DNA of 51,301 nt from Dehalococcoidia bacterium (GTDB taxonomy: Bacteria > Chloroflexota > Dehalococcoidia > Lucifugimonadales > UBA3495), in assembly GCA_022450395.1 (NCBI GenBank), contig JAKUQE010000020.1, positions 1 through 51,301 on the forward strand, in the 5' to 3' direction. A program made the translations under genes and the position numbers. The notes below the pieces were generated by a model. The model saw only the letters and a list, made by a program, of their open reading frames with translations. It had not been told where the DNA came from and searched no databases. This document shows, one piece after another, positions 16,765 through 25,051 of this stretch (position 1 is its first letter; the number at the start of each line of letters is the position of its first letter).

Positions 16765-17940
16765 ATGACATCAAGCGGTTCCAGAGAGCGGGAGATCGCC
16801 ATCGTTGGAGTGGCCGAGTCCGACGAGATGGGTACGGTGCCCAATAAGTCATCGCTGCAGCACCATGCGGAAGCGGCCCACAATGCCCTGGCGGACGCCG
16901 GACTCTCCAAGAATGACGTGGACGGCGTTTTCACCGCCGGATTTTCCACGATGGCCACTGCCGAGTACCTGGGCATCCAACCCAGATTTACCGACAACAC
17001 ATCGGTAGGTGGTTCGTCCTTCGTGATTCACGTCGCCCACGCCATAGCCGCGATCAAGGCTGGTTACTGTGAAGTGGCGCTCATCACCCACGGACAAGCG
17101 GGGCGGTCCGCTCGGGGCCGGGTCCCCGGCGACCCTAACCTTCCGGTCGCTCAATACGAAGCGCCTTACGGCATGGTTGGTCAGCCCATCAACTACGCGC
17201 TGGCTTGCTCAAGGTACATGCACGAATACGGCGAAGACCGCGCCAGACAGGCCATGGCGGAGATCGCCGTATCCACTAGAAAGTGGGCGAACCTAAATCC
17301 CAAGGCGGCGATGCACGATACACCCATGACCTTTGACGACTACCACGATTCCCGATACGTGGCATGGCCTTTCCACTTGTTCGACTGCTGCCTGGTTACG
17401 GACTCCGGAGCGTCCATCATCGTGACCACCGCGGAGCGAGCCCGAGCTTGCCGCAAGGAACCCGTTTGGGTTTTGGGCGCCGGGGAGGGTCACGACCACA
17501 ACTTGATCAGCATGATGCCATCCCTCACGTCCCTGATCGCGCGGGAGACCGGCCCCAAGGCCATGGCGCAAGCGGGCATCAGCCACGACGACATCGACCT
17601 GACGATGATCTACGATTCCTTCACCTATACGGTCATGCTGACGCTGGAATCCCTGGGCTTCTGCGGCCCGGGAGAGGTAGCAGACTTCGTCGCCGGCCAG
17701 CGCACCGCCCCCGGCGGAGACTTCCCCCTGAACACCAACGGCGGCGGATTGTCCTATTCCCATCCGGGGATGTACGGCAGTTTCCTCTTGGTAGAGGCGG
17801 TACGCCAACTCCGCGGCGAGGCCGGCGACCGGCAGGTGCACCGTAAAGGGACCAATGATCAAAATCCCCAGATATCCTTAGTCAACGGTACCGGCGGTTC
17901 TCTGTCTTCCACCGGTACCGTGGTGCTTGGCACCGGCTGA
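16765..17940 (+). CDS. Thiolase-family protein with Ser/Thr in place of the active-site Cys
   Basis: 391-residue non-decarboxylating thiolase-like protein (acetyl-CoA acetyltransferase annotation group). Fold landmarks are seen: REIAIVGVAESDEMG, NALADAGLSKNDVDGVFTAG, a C-terminal NTNGGGLSYSHPGMYG with the conserved His and a closing NGTGGSLSSTGTVVLG. The site where thiolases carry the acylated cysteine reads DNTSVGGSSF, with no Cys. The C-terminal catalytic Cys is also not in a CGG-type motif. Such proteins, often partnered with an OB-fold (DUF35) protein in steroid and lipid degradation, may act as aldolases or lyases; no such partner is adjacent. AAAAGGA precedes the ATG. Confidence 0.85.
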   Translation: MTSSGSREREIAIVGVAESDEMGTVPNKSSLQHHAEAAHNALADAGLSKNDVDGVFTAGFSTMATAEYLGIQPRFTDNTSVGGSSFVIHVAHAIAAIKAGYCEVALITHGQAGRSARGRVPGDPNLPVAQYEAPYGMVGQPINYALACSRYMHEYGEDRARQAMAEIAVSTRKWANLNPKAAMHDTPMTFDDYHDSRYVAWPFHLFDCCLVTDSGASIIVTTAERARACRKEPVWVLGAGEGHDHNLISMMPSLTSLIARETGPKAMAQAGISHDDIDLTMIYDSFTYTVMLTLESLGFCGPGEVADFVAGQRTAPGGDFPLNTNGGGLSYSHPGMYGSFLLVEAVRQLRGEAGDRQVHRKGTNDQNPQISLVNGTGGSLSSTGTVVLGTG

Positions 17941-17972
17941 TCGTCACTCGCGCTACCTTAGACTCCCGCATC

Positions 17973-18012
17973 CCCTCGCCGTAACGTCAATAACGGCGAG
18001 GGATTTTTATTT
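17973..18012 (+). terminator. Rho-independent terminator after thiolase gene
   Basis: CCCTCGCCGT (17973-17982) and ACGGCGAGGG (17993-18002) form a perfect 10-bp GC-rich stem with a 10-base loop, directly followed by ATTTTTATTT. Confidence 0.85.
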
Positions 18013-18133
18013 GTGAAAACTTCGGATATTCAGCATAACCGGTACAAGTAACACACATAACATCCCCGGCGCCTCTGGTAATATTCAACGATATTGGCTT
18101 GGCGGTCATCCGCCAACCCATCTTTATCTGCTA

Positions 18134-18167
18134 ATAGCGAAGGAATTCGTTATAGCGAAAGGATTCG
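18134..18167 (+). repeat. Short direct repeat in the leader of the Xer gene
   Basis: Two adjacent near-identical units, TAGCGAAGGAATTCG and TAGCGAAAGGATTCG, lie just before the ATG. The second provides the AAAGGA ribosome site. Possibly a regulatory or slippage duplication. Confidence 0.5.
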
Positions 18168-18172
18168 ATCAT

Positions 18173-19087
18173 ATGGAACAGTCTATAAACTCGTTTCTCC
18201 AGCACCTCATTGTCGAAAAAGGTTTTTCCCGCAACACCTCCGAAGCCTACCGCAACGACCTGGGCCAGTTCTATCAATTCTTCCAGGACCACAACAAAAC
18301 CGAAGTAAACGGGAGCAGCCCCTGGCCGCTGGTGAACCTGGAATTGCTGAACAAGTACATCAGCGACCTGCGGGGCAAAAAAGGCTACCGCGACACCACC
18401 ACCGCCCGAAAGGTCGCCGCTCTTAAGTCCTTCTTCGGGTTTTTGACCGAAAGCGGCACGGTAACTGAAGACCCCACCCAATCGCTGAGTTCCCCCCGGG
18501 TGGGAAGGTCCCTGCCCAAGGCCCTCTCCCAAGACGAGGTTGCCAGACTTCTGGACACGGCGTCCCGCTCTGGGAGCAACGAGGGACGCCGCGACGCCGC
18601 CATCCTGGAACTGCTCTATGCTACGGGACTCCGCGTTGGCGAGTTGGTGTCGCTGGATATGCAGAACGTGGACCTCAACGATTCCTACATCCGCTGCTGG
18701 GGCAAGGGCTCCAAGGAGCGAATCGTATACATGTACCCAAAGGCCCTGGCCGAGATCAAAAGCTACCTGCACAAGTCGCGTCCGGGATTGCTGGGAACCC
18801 AGAAAAGCCAGACGGCCTTGTTCATCAATCACCGCGGTCAACGCCTGACCCGGCAATGGGTATGGAACATACTGAAATCTTACGGCGAAAAAGCGCATCT
18901 CCCCCAGAGGATCACCCCGCATACATTGCGGCACAGTTTCGCCACCCATCTCTTGCAGAACGGGGCCTCGTTGCGCCACGTTCAAGAGTTATTGGGGCAT
19001 TCAAGTATCTCCACCACCCAGGTGTATACCCATCTCACCGATGGCTATCTGCACCGTGAATACGAAAAGAGCCATCCCAGGGCCTAA
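18173..19087 (+). CDS. XerC/XerD-type tyrosine recombinase
   Basis: Site-specific recombinase of 304 residues, the usual length for the Xer proteins that resolve chromosome dimers. The N-terminal core-binding (SAM-like) domain spans about 1-95. The catalytic domain has all conserved residues: Arg154 (TGLRVGE), Lys178 (GKGSKER), His250 and Arg253 (HTLRHSFATHL), His276 (LLGHSSISTTQVYTH) and nucleophile Tyr285. No integrase-like arm-binding domain, no att repeats and no cargo, so a housekeeping Xer is more likely than a phage integrase. XerC versus XerD cannot be decided here. Confidence 0.9.
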   Translation: MEQSINSFLQHLIVEKGFSRNTSEAYRNDLGQFYQFFQDHNKTEVNGSSPWPLVNLELLNKYISDLRGKKGYRDTTTARKVAALKSFFGFLTESGTVTEDPTQSLSSPRVGRSLPKALSQDEVARLLDTASRSGSNEGRRDAAILELLYATGLRVGELVSLDMQNVDLNDSYIRCWGKGSKERIVYMYPKALAEIKSYLHKSRPGLLGTQKSQTALFINHRGQRLTRQWVWNILKSYGEKAHLPQRITPHTLRHSFATHLLQNGASLRHVQELLGHSSISTTQVYTHLTDGYLHREYEKSHPRA

Positions 19088-19111
19088 GTCGAACACGGAA
19101 TGGCGATGCAC

Positions 19112-19140
19112 GTAGGGGCAGGTTTGAAACCTGCCCCTAC
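19112..19140. repeat. Second perfect 29-base palindrome (GTAGGGGC family)
   Basis: GTAGGGGCAGGTTT, G, then its exact reverse complement, placed 24 bases after the xer stop. Against the 6221 copy, the single changed base is matched by the compensating change in the other arm, which argues for selection or gene conversion on the stem. Confidence 0.8.
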
Positions 19141-19324
19141 CAGGTTGGGCGGTGCCGGTAACCCCAAGCCACCGCAGGTTCTCTCCAAACTGCTAGGCCC
19201 ACTGCCCAATTCGGCCAATTGCTGTTATAGTAAAATTGTCGGCCCAGGAACCGGGTTGGTTGAGATTCGCTCAGACACTCCCGCTCCTGACATGGGCGTG
19301 ACGGACATCAGGAGGTAGATTTCC

Positions 19325-19690
19325 ATGCCGGGTAAAGCCCGCCGAGTGGCGTCTCGCCAGGCACAACTCAACCGAAGAAAAAGGCAGCAACGGGGTCCCA
19401 GCGGGATCCCCGCCGTTGAAGCCACGGCGGCCACGGAAGATCAGCAGTCCGCCGAAGAAACTGCCAGTCAGGCCAATGGTGTTGTGAACTCCTCCGAGGC
19501 CACCGAGGCTGCGCCTGCCGCAACCACGGCAACCTCGGTCGCCCGCGCCGCGCCTCGCCCCGCGGGCCCAGGCCGCCTTCGGCGGGACCATGTCGCCTCG
19601 GCCAGCTACATCGGTGCTGAGTTGCGCCGTATCCTAATAATGGGTAGCGTGATATTGGTGGTCATCATCGTCTTGGGAATCACCGTGTAG
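19325..19690 (+). CDS. Small basic tail-anchored membrane protein of unknown function
   Basis: 121 residues in three parts. Residues 1-25 are strongly basic (MPGKARRVASRQAQLNRRKRQ). Residues 28-80 are an Ala/Thr/Glu-rich low-complexity linker. Residues 100-121 form one hydrophobic helix at the extreme C-terminus (RRILIMGSVILVVIIVLGITV). AGGAGGT lies nine bases before the ATG, so it is really translated. It ends six bases before uvrC and is surely co-transcribed with it. The basic head could touch nucleic acid and the tail anchor it to the membrane; this is inference. Not recognised as a named family. Confidence 0.75.
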   Translation: MPGKARRVASRQAQLNRRKRQQRGPSGIPAVEATAATEDQQSAEETASQANGVVNSSEATEAAPAATTATSVARAAPRPAGPGRLRRDHVASASYIGAELRRILIMGSVILVVIIVLGITV

Positions 19691-19695
19691 AAGTA

Positions 19696-21564
19696 ATGGC
19701 CCTTTCATTGTTCGAACGGCGCTTGCGTAACGCCCCGAACCGTCCTGGTGTTTACATCATGAAAGACGTCCGGGGCAACGTTCTATATGTGGGGAAGGCC
19801 AGCGTTCTCAGCAACCGACTCCGCAACTACTTCGGTTCGCCCGCCAATCTGCCCAACAAGATTCGCCGGATGCTCGGCCAGTTGGACGACTTCGAGTGCA
19901 TCGTCACCGACACCGAGGCCGAGGCGCTGATCCTTGAAAACACCCTGATCAAGCGCCACAAACCCCGCTACAACGCCCGGCTCAAAGACGATAAGACTTA
20001 CCCTTACCTGAAGATTGACCTTGCCGAGGATTTCCCCAAGGTCTACATCACCCGTAAGGTCGCCAAAGATGGCGGCCGCTACTTCGGCCCCTTCGCCACC
20101 GCCGGTACCGTTCGCCAGACCATGGACCTGATAAAGAGGCTGTTCCCCTACCGGTCTTGCACCAAGGCCATCACCGGGAAAGATGCGCGCCCTTGCTTGG
20201 AATACTACATCAACCGGTGTGTCGCTCCTTGTACCGGGCTGGCCAGCAAGGAAGATTACGCCAAAGTGATCGACCAGGTCACGCTGTTCATGGAAGGCGA
20301 TACAGAAGCGGTAACCACCGACTTGCGAATCAACATGGAGAAAGCGTCGGAGGAACTGGAGTTCGAGAGAGCCGCCGTTCTGCGGGACCGGATGCGCAGC
20401 GTCCAGAAGGTCGCCGACGAGCAGCAGATCAAGGTTGACGCCAACCCCATCAGCGACATGGACGTCATCGCATTCACCCAGAGCGACTCAGATACATGGG
20501 TAGAGGTGTTCTTCATCCGGCACAACAAGCTCATCGGCCGGGACCATTTCTTTATGGACGGCGCCCAGGACGAGTCTCCCGGCCTGGTGATGGGCCAGTT
20601 TATCAAACAGTTTTATCAGTCGGCCTCGGCCATTCCGCCCCGGATCCTCCTGCAACACCAACTAGAAGAGGAAGAGTTGATCGGCGAGTGGCTGCGAGAG
20701 TTGAGGGGCGGTCCCGTCCGTCTGGTCCTGCCGCAAAGAGGTCAGCACAAGAAACTGATAGACATGGTAGCGGAGAATGCCCGCCAGGGATTGAAACACC
20801 ACCGGGTAAGGTGGCTGGACAACACGGATGTTATCCACCAGGCCATGGCCGAGCTACAAGAAGAGCTGAGCTTGCCCACCGACTTGCGCCGCATGGAATG
20901 CTACGACATCTCCCATATTCAGGGCACTAACACCGTGGCCAGCATGGCCGTATTCGAGGACGGCAAGCCCAAGTCTTCCGAGTATCGCCGTTTCAAGATA
21001 AAGACCGTGGAAGGCGTGGACGATTTCGAGAGCATCCGGGAGGTGTTAAGACGCCGCTTCAAGCGGATGGCAGACGCGCGGGCCAAAGGGAATCGGCCGG
21101 ATGACAATGGCACCCACGATAAAGAAGACAGTTGGGGTATCTTCCCCGACCTGGTGCTGATCGACGGCGGTAAAGGGCAGCTTTCGGCCGCCTTGGAAGT
21201 GTTCCTTGAGATGGGACTGGACAACGTCGCCCTGGCGTCTCTGGCCAAGGAGAATGAGTGGCTGTACGTACCCCATACGCCGGAGCCCATCGTCTTAGCC
21301 CGGAATTCCCAAGCGCTGTATCTGGTGCAGCGGATCCGCGACGAAGCCCACCGCTTCGCTATAACCTATCACCGGAACCTGCGCAGCAAAAGCAGTCTGA
21401 AATCTCCCCTCGACATGGTGACCGGCATCGGCCCAAAGCGGAAACGAATGTTGCTGCGCCGCTTCGGCTCGGTCAACGGTGTCAAGCATGCATCGTTGGA
21501 TGAAATATCGGCGGTCCCCGGCCTTACCCGCTCCCTGGCGATCCTCCTCAAACAAAGCCTGTAA
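19696..21564 (+). CDS. uvrC: Excinuclease ABC subunit C
   Basis: Endonuclease making both incisions in nucleotide excision repair with UvrA and UvrB. The 622-residue protein has the full layout: GIY-YIG nuclease with RPGVYIMKDVRGNVLYVGKA (15-34), a UVR UvrB-binding motif near 200-235, and the RNase H-like nuclease domain with ECYDISHIQGTNTVASMAVF and LVLIDGGKGQLSAA. A C-terminal helix-hairpin-helix pair follows (MVTGIGPKRKRMLL and ISAVPGLTRSLA). All key Asp/His residues are seen. Downstream is a CCAACCGG/CCGGTTGG hairpin. Confidence 0.96.
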   Translation: MALSLFERRLRNAPNRPGVYIMKDVRGNVLYVGKASVLSNRLRNYFGSPANLPNKIRRMLGQLDDFECIVTDTEAEALILENTLIKRHKPRYNARLKDDKTYPYLKIDLAEDFPKVYITRKVAKDGGRYFGPFATAGTVRQTMDLIKRLFPYRSCTKAITGKDARPCLEYYINRCVAPCTGLASKEDYAKVIDQVTLFMEGDTEAVTTDLRINMEKASEELEFERAAVLRDRMRSVQKVADEQQIKVDANPISDMDVIAFTQSDSDTWVEVFFIRHNKLIGRDHFFMDGAQDESPGLVMGQFIKQFYQSASAIPPRILLQHQLEEEELIGEWLRELRGGPVRLVLPQRGQHKKLIDMVAENARQGLKHHRVRWLDNTDVIHQAMAELQEELSLPTDLRRMECYDISHIQGTNTVASMAVFEDGKPKSSEYRRFKIKTVEGVDDFESIREVLRRRFKRMADARAKGNRPDDNGTHDKEDSWGIFPDLVLIDGGKGQLSAALEVFLEMGLDNVALASLAKENEWLYVPHTPEPIVLARNSQALYLVQRIRDEAHRFAITYHRNLRSKSSLKSPLDMVTGIGPKRKRMLLRRFGSVNGVKHASLDEISAVPGLTRSLAILLKQSL

Positions 21565-21580
21565 GCCGCTGGGCTAGGCC

Positions 21581-21614
21581 CCAACCGGAGGAAAAGTATC
21601 CCAGTCCCGGTTGG
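21581..21614 (+). terminator. Weak hairpin downstream of uvrC
   Basis: CCAACCGG (21581-21588) pairs with CCGGTTGG (21607-21614) around an 18-base loop. No T-run follows, so terminator function is only possible. Confidence 0.25.
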
Positions 21615-21724
21615 AGTCTCAAGATCGGTTATTCTCACCCAAACTGTTACACCTCAAGCCGCCGCGGTAACGGATCACCCATGGTTCTGTTCCAATGCGG
21701 TTATACACTTCTACCGCCATCCGG

Positions 21725-21753
21725 TTGATTACCAGACTGCGGTCGGTTAGTAT
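21725..21753 (+). promoter_or_regulatory. Putative promoter of the 21792 hypothetical gene
   Basis: TTGATT (21725-21730), 17-base spacer, TAGTAT (21748-21753). Each box is a 4/6 match. The expected start point near 21760 leaves a leader of about 30 bases. Confidence 0.4.
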
Positions 21754-21791
21754 TACCTGGTGGGGTGGTATTCATAGCTAGGTAATGCATT

Positions 21792-22481
21792 ATGGTAAAG
21801 GTTTCCATTTCTCTCCCAAGCAACGCGCAGATAACCGTTGAGTCTCAAGACCAAGCCGAACTTCAAGAAATAGTAGGGATGCTGCGTGGCCTGTCCAGAG
21901 AGTTAATGCATTATTCCCCCGAAACCGGCACGGCGGCCAACGGCGCCACATCCCAAGCGCTGGACACGGAAAAGGGTAGTAGTGTAGACGATTCTTCCAG
22001 CCTTAGCGGGAACGTCGAAACCCCGGCTCCTCCTCCGGAAATTGCTCCGAGCCCGGTGGACGGTGATGACACTGTGGATCCGTCCGGCCAAACACCCGCC
22101 GCCGAAGAGATCATTCAACCTCCACCCGAACCCCCTCAAGAGTCTGCCCCGGTTGGCCGCGTAAAGGCCCAACAGGCAGCCCGGTCGGCAGCGGCGGAAT
22201 TGGCGTTCGTACAGTTCTGTCAGTCGATCAACCCATTGGGCGACATGCGCAAAGTGGTGGTCGCCGCGGAAGGCGCGGCCCAGTTCCTTCAGATGGATAG
22301 CGTAGACGCCGAGGACCTGGCAAGCCTGTTCAACCGGGTGGGCTGGCTGATACCGCACAGCTTCACCCAAACCTTGCGCAACGCCGCCCGAAGCAAGTTC
22401 CGGTGGTTGGAGCGGGTACCCGGCCGTTCCGGGCACTACATGGTTACCATTCTAGGCCGCACAACTATCCTGGGCGAGTAG
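21792..22481 (+). CDS. Hypothetical protein: N-terminal motif, Pro-rich linker, C-terminal helical domain
   Basis: 229 residues, family not recognised. Residues 1-40 (VKVSISLPSNAQITVESQD) look like a short beta element followed by a helix. Residues 45-125 are a Ser/Pro/Glu-rich, acidic and probably disordered linker. Residues 130-229 are an alpha-helical region with SVDAEDLASLFNRVGWLIP and FRWLERVPGRSGHYMVT. This resembles a winged-helix or SAM-like nucleic-acid module with a C-terminal beta hairpin. No signal peptide or membrane segment. It stands alone between uvrC and an aldehyde dehydrogenase with its own predicted promoter. Confidence 0.75.
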   Translation: MVKVSISLPSNAQITVESQDQAELQEIVGMLRGLSRELMHYSPETGTAANGATSQALDTEKGSSVDDSSSLSGNVETPAPPPEIAPSPVDGDDTVDPSGQTPAAEEIIQPPPEPPQESAPVGRVKAQQAARSAAAELAFVQFCQSINPLGDMRKVVVAAEGAAQFLQMDSVDAEDLASLFNRVGWLIPHSFTQTLRNAARSKFRWLERVPGRSGHYMVTILGRTTILGE

Positions 22482-22706
22482 CTGCCAGGGTTCCTCCGTC
22501 GTTCGTGCCGCGGGTTGCGGCCCACCCACGCTGGTACTATGCTTACAACGACGTTCTGGCTTCGGCCATGAAATGCCTTCCCACATCTCTGAACGCCGAA
22601 GCGCCCGTACATTCACCGGCAGATCGCCGGATGTCGCACCGTGCGTCGACGGTATTTTTCCCACAAAGTCCATCCTCTGGAAATTGATCGATGAGAGGCG
22701 AGAACC

Positions 22707-24119
22707 ATGAAGATGTACATCAACGGCCAATGGATCGATAAAGCGGAAACCATCCCAGTCTTCAACCCCTTCGACCAATCATTACTGGACACGGTGCCCC
22801 GGGGGACCTCCGCCGACGTAGAATTGGCAATTACCAGCGCCGTGCGCGGGGCCGTAGCCATGGGAAAGCTGACGTCCTTCGAACGCTACAGCATCCTGCG
22901 CCGCACCGCCGATATCATGGCGGAGCGTGCGGAAGACCTGGGGCAGACCATCACCAAGGAAGAAGGAAAAGTGATCGCGGAAGGCCGTGGTGAGGTTCAG
23001 CGGGCCATCCAAACCATCACTGGTTCCGCCGAAGAAGCAAAACGCATTCATGGCGAGACGGTCCCTTTGGACGCCGCGCCGGGCAACGTCAATCAGTTCG
23101 GTTTCACCATCAGGGTCCCGGTGGGAGTGGTGGCCGCCATCGCCCCCTTTAACTTCCCGTTGAATCTGGTGTGCCACAAGGTTGGACCGGCCCTCGCCGC
23201 CGGCAACGCCGTGGTGCTGAAACCCGCCGGGGATACACCCCTGTCTGCTCTAAAGCTAACGGAGATCCTCCTGGAAGCGGGACTACCCGAGGAGGCCATC
23301 CAGTGCGTCACCGGGCCCGGAGGAGAGATCGGAGACACCCTAACCGGCGATCCTCGAGTCCGTAAGATCACCTTTACCGGCAGCATGGAAGTGGGCGACC
23401 GCATCTGCCGTAACGCCGGCATAAAACGGGTGACCATGGAGCTGGGTTCCAACAGCCCGCTGATAATCATGTCCGACGCCGATATAGAGAAAGTTGCCGC
23501 CGCCACCGTGGCCAGCGGCTTCGCCAATGCGGGACAGGTATGCATATCCACCCAGCGGGTGCTGGCCGACAGGCGCATCTACGCCGACTTCTTGGACGCC
23601 CTGGCCCCGGCCACCGAAGCTTTCAACACCGGTAACCCTCTGGACGATTCGGTGCGAATGGGGCCCATGATCCGGGCTTCCGACGCCGACCGGGTAGGCC
23701 AGTGGATCAGCGAGGCCGTGGACCAGGGAGCCCGGATCCTGGTGGGCGGCGACCATGAGGGCACCATGCACGCGCCAACCGTGGTGGTGGACACCAAGCC
23801 CGACATGAAGGTTTCACGGGAAGAGCTGTTCGGCCCCGCCGTGGCCGTGAGCTCCTTCGACAACATCGATGAAGCCCTGGCCATGGCCAACGACTCCCGC
23901 TTCGGGTTGTCCGCCGGCATCTTTACCCAGAACATCGATTGGGCGATGCGGTTCGCCCGGGAAGTCCAATCCGGCAACCTGCACATCAACTCTTCGCCCC
24001 AGTGGCGGGCCGACCTGATGCCCTACGGAGGTCTGAAGGACAGCGGCATGGGCAAAGAAGGCCCCGGATACGCCATACAGGAAATGACTGAACTTAAGAT
24101 GGTGGTGTTCCACCTTTAG
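22707..24119 (+). CDS. NAD(P)-dependent aldehyde dehydrogenase
   Basis: 470-residue member of the ALDH superfamily oxidising an aldehyde to the acid in the cytoplasm. Active-site residues are intact: Glu245 in MELGSNSP and Cys279 in NAGQVCIST. Also visible are the Asn-containing APFNFPLN (146-153), KPAGDTP and a Rossmann-type ITFTGSMEVG. It is closest by eye to the short-chain lactaldehyde/glyceraldehyde-3-phosphate (GapN-like) branch; the substrate is not determinable. It stands before a PIG-L deacetylase with 82 bases between, so co-transcription is possible. Confidence 0.93.
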   Translation: MKMYINGQWIDKAETIPVFNPFDQSLLDTVPRGTSADVELAITSAVRGAVAMGKLTSFERYSILRRTADIMAERAEDLGQTITKEEGKVIAEGRGEVQRAIQTITGSAEEAKRIHGETVPLDAAPGNVNQFGFTIRVPVGVVAAIAPFNFPLNLVCHKVGPALAAGNAVVLKPAGDTPLSALKLTEILLEAGLPEEAIQCVTGPGGEIGDTLTGDPRVRKITFTGSMEVGDRICRNAGIKRVTMELGSNSPLIIMSDADIEKVAAATVASGFANAGQVCISTQRVLADRRIYADFLDALAPATEAFNTGNPLDDSVRMGPMIRASDADRVGQWISEAVDQGARILVGGDHEGTMHAPTVVVDTKPDMKVSREELFGPAVAVSSFDNIDEALAMANDSRFGLSAGIFTQNIDWAMRFAREVQSGNLHINSSPQWRADLMPYGGLKDSGMGKEGPGYAIQEMTELKMVVFHL

Positions 24120-24201
24120 AGGTTACCAAGGGTTCGCACCTATAAACAATAAACGCCGTCAACTGGGCTAATTTTCTTGGCAAGGAAGGATCAATAGCTA
24201 C

Positions 24202-24945
24202 ATGGAAATCATAAACGAAGGGCCCAGACGGGCCCTGGCGGTGACCCCTCATCCGGACGATTGTGAGGGGGGTTGCGGCGGCACCCTATCCAAGTGGATC
24301 CATGAATCAGAGACGGAGGTAGTGGTAGTCCTCTGCACCAACGGCGACAAAGGAACCTCGGACCGGGACATGACGCCGGAATTGTTGGCGGCAACCCGGG
24401 AGCGGGAGCAGCAGGAAGCCTCCGATGTTATGGGGGCCGCGAACGTGGTTTTTCTCTCTCATCCCGACGGCGGCCTGGAAGACACCAAGCTATTTCGCAG
24501 CCAGGTGGTGCGGGCCATCCGGATGTACAAGCCGGACATCATCCTGGCGATCGACCCCTATCGCAGCATCAGCCACACCCACCGAGACCATCGGATGAGC
24601 GGCCAGGTGGCCGTGGATTCGGCGTTCACGTACGCTTGGAACGAACGGCACTTTCCGGAACAGATCACCGAAGAGGGGTTGGAGCCACATCGCGTCACCG
24701 AAGTTTATCTATGGGGTAGCGAGGACCCCGACGTTTTCGTGGATGTCTCGGACTACCTGCAGATGAAGGCCGACTCCCTGACCAAACACGCCAGCCAGAT
24801 GCGCGGCCCCGTGGAAGGCCGGCTTGAGCGGGTGACGAATGGAGCGATCCGGAGCGGGGAGAAGGCTGGAATTCCCTATGCCGAAGGATTTCGCCGCATC
24901 CGGTTTGAGATTGGGTCCAGGGATTGGCAATACCTGAGTTGTTAG
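24202..24945 (+). CDS. PIG-L/LmbE family zinc-dependent deacetylase
   Basis: 247-residue Rossmann-like zinc hydrolase that removes acyl groups from N-acetyl sugars or similar (relatives: MshB, BshB, LmbE). The catalytic HPDD motif is at 17-20 and the HTHRDHR motif provides further metal-binding histidines. The substrate cannot be named; no mycothiol or bacillithiol genes are nearby. GGAAGGA precedes the ATG by about 12 bases. Converges with the oxidoreductase at 25052, with a long hairpin repeat between them. Confidence 0.9.
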   Translation: MEIINEGPRRALAVTPHPDDCEGGCGGTLSKWIHESETEVVVVLCTNGDKGTSDRDMTPELLAATREREQQEASDVMGAANVVFLSHPDGGLEDTKLFRSQVVRAIRMYKPDIILAIDPYRSISHTHRDHRMSGQVAVDSAFTYAWNERHFPEQITEEGLEPHRVTEVYLWGSEDPDVFVDVSDYLQMKADSLTKHASQMRGPVEGRLERVTNGAIRSGEKAGIPYAEGFRRIRFEIGSRDWQYLSC

Positions 24946-24962
24946 CAAGTACGCCAAAGTGG

Positions 24963-25023
24963 TTCGACAAGCTCACCACGAACGGTGGGAGGCCGCTTTC
25001 CCGTTCGTCCTGAGCCTGTCGAA
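24963..25023. repeat. Inverted repeat TTCGACAAGCTCA/TGAGCCTGTCGAA
   Basis: Arms 24963-24985 and 25001-25023 are near-perfect reverse complements over 23 bases, around a 15-base loop. This sequence type recurs widely in environmental bacterial genomes as an intergenic element (established observation, recalled). It sits between two convergent genes and could terminate both. Confidence 0.75.
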
Positions 25024-25051
25024 GGACCCGGCAGCCGTCAGGAGTAGGCCG

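Noticed and set aside
18016-18055. Possible dif/Xer site before the Xer gene (ACTTCGGATAT ... ACAAGT)
   Set aside because: The arms are too far apart (31 bases) and the inner halves do not match the ATAA/TTAT core of dif.
18173-19087. Phage or island integrase
   Set aside because: Length and domain layout are those of housekeeping Xer, with no tRNA, att repeats or cargo nearby.
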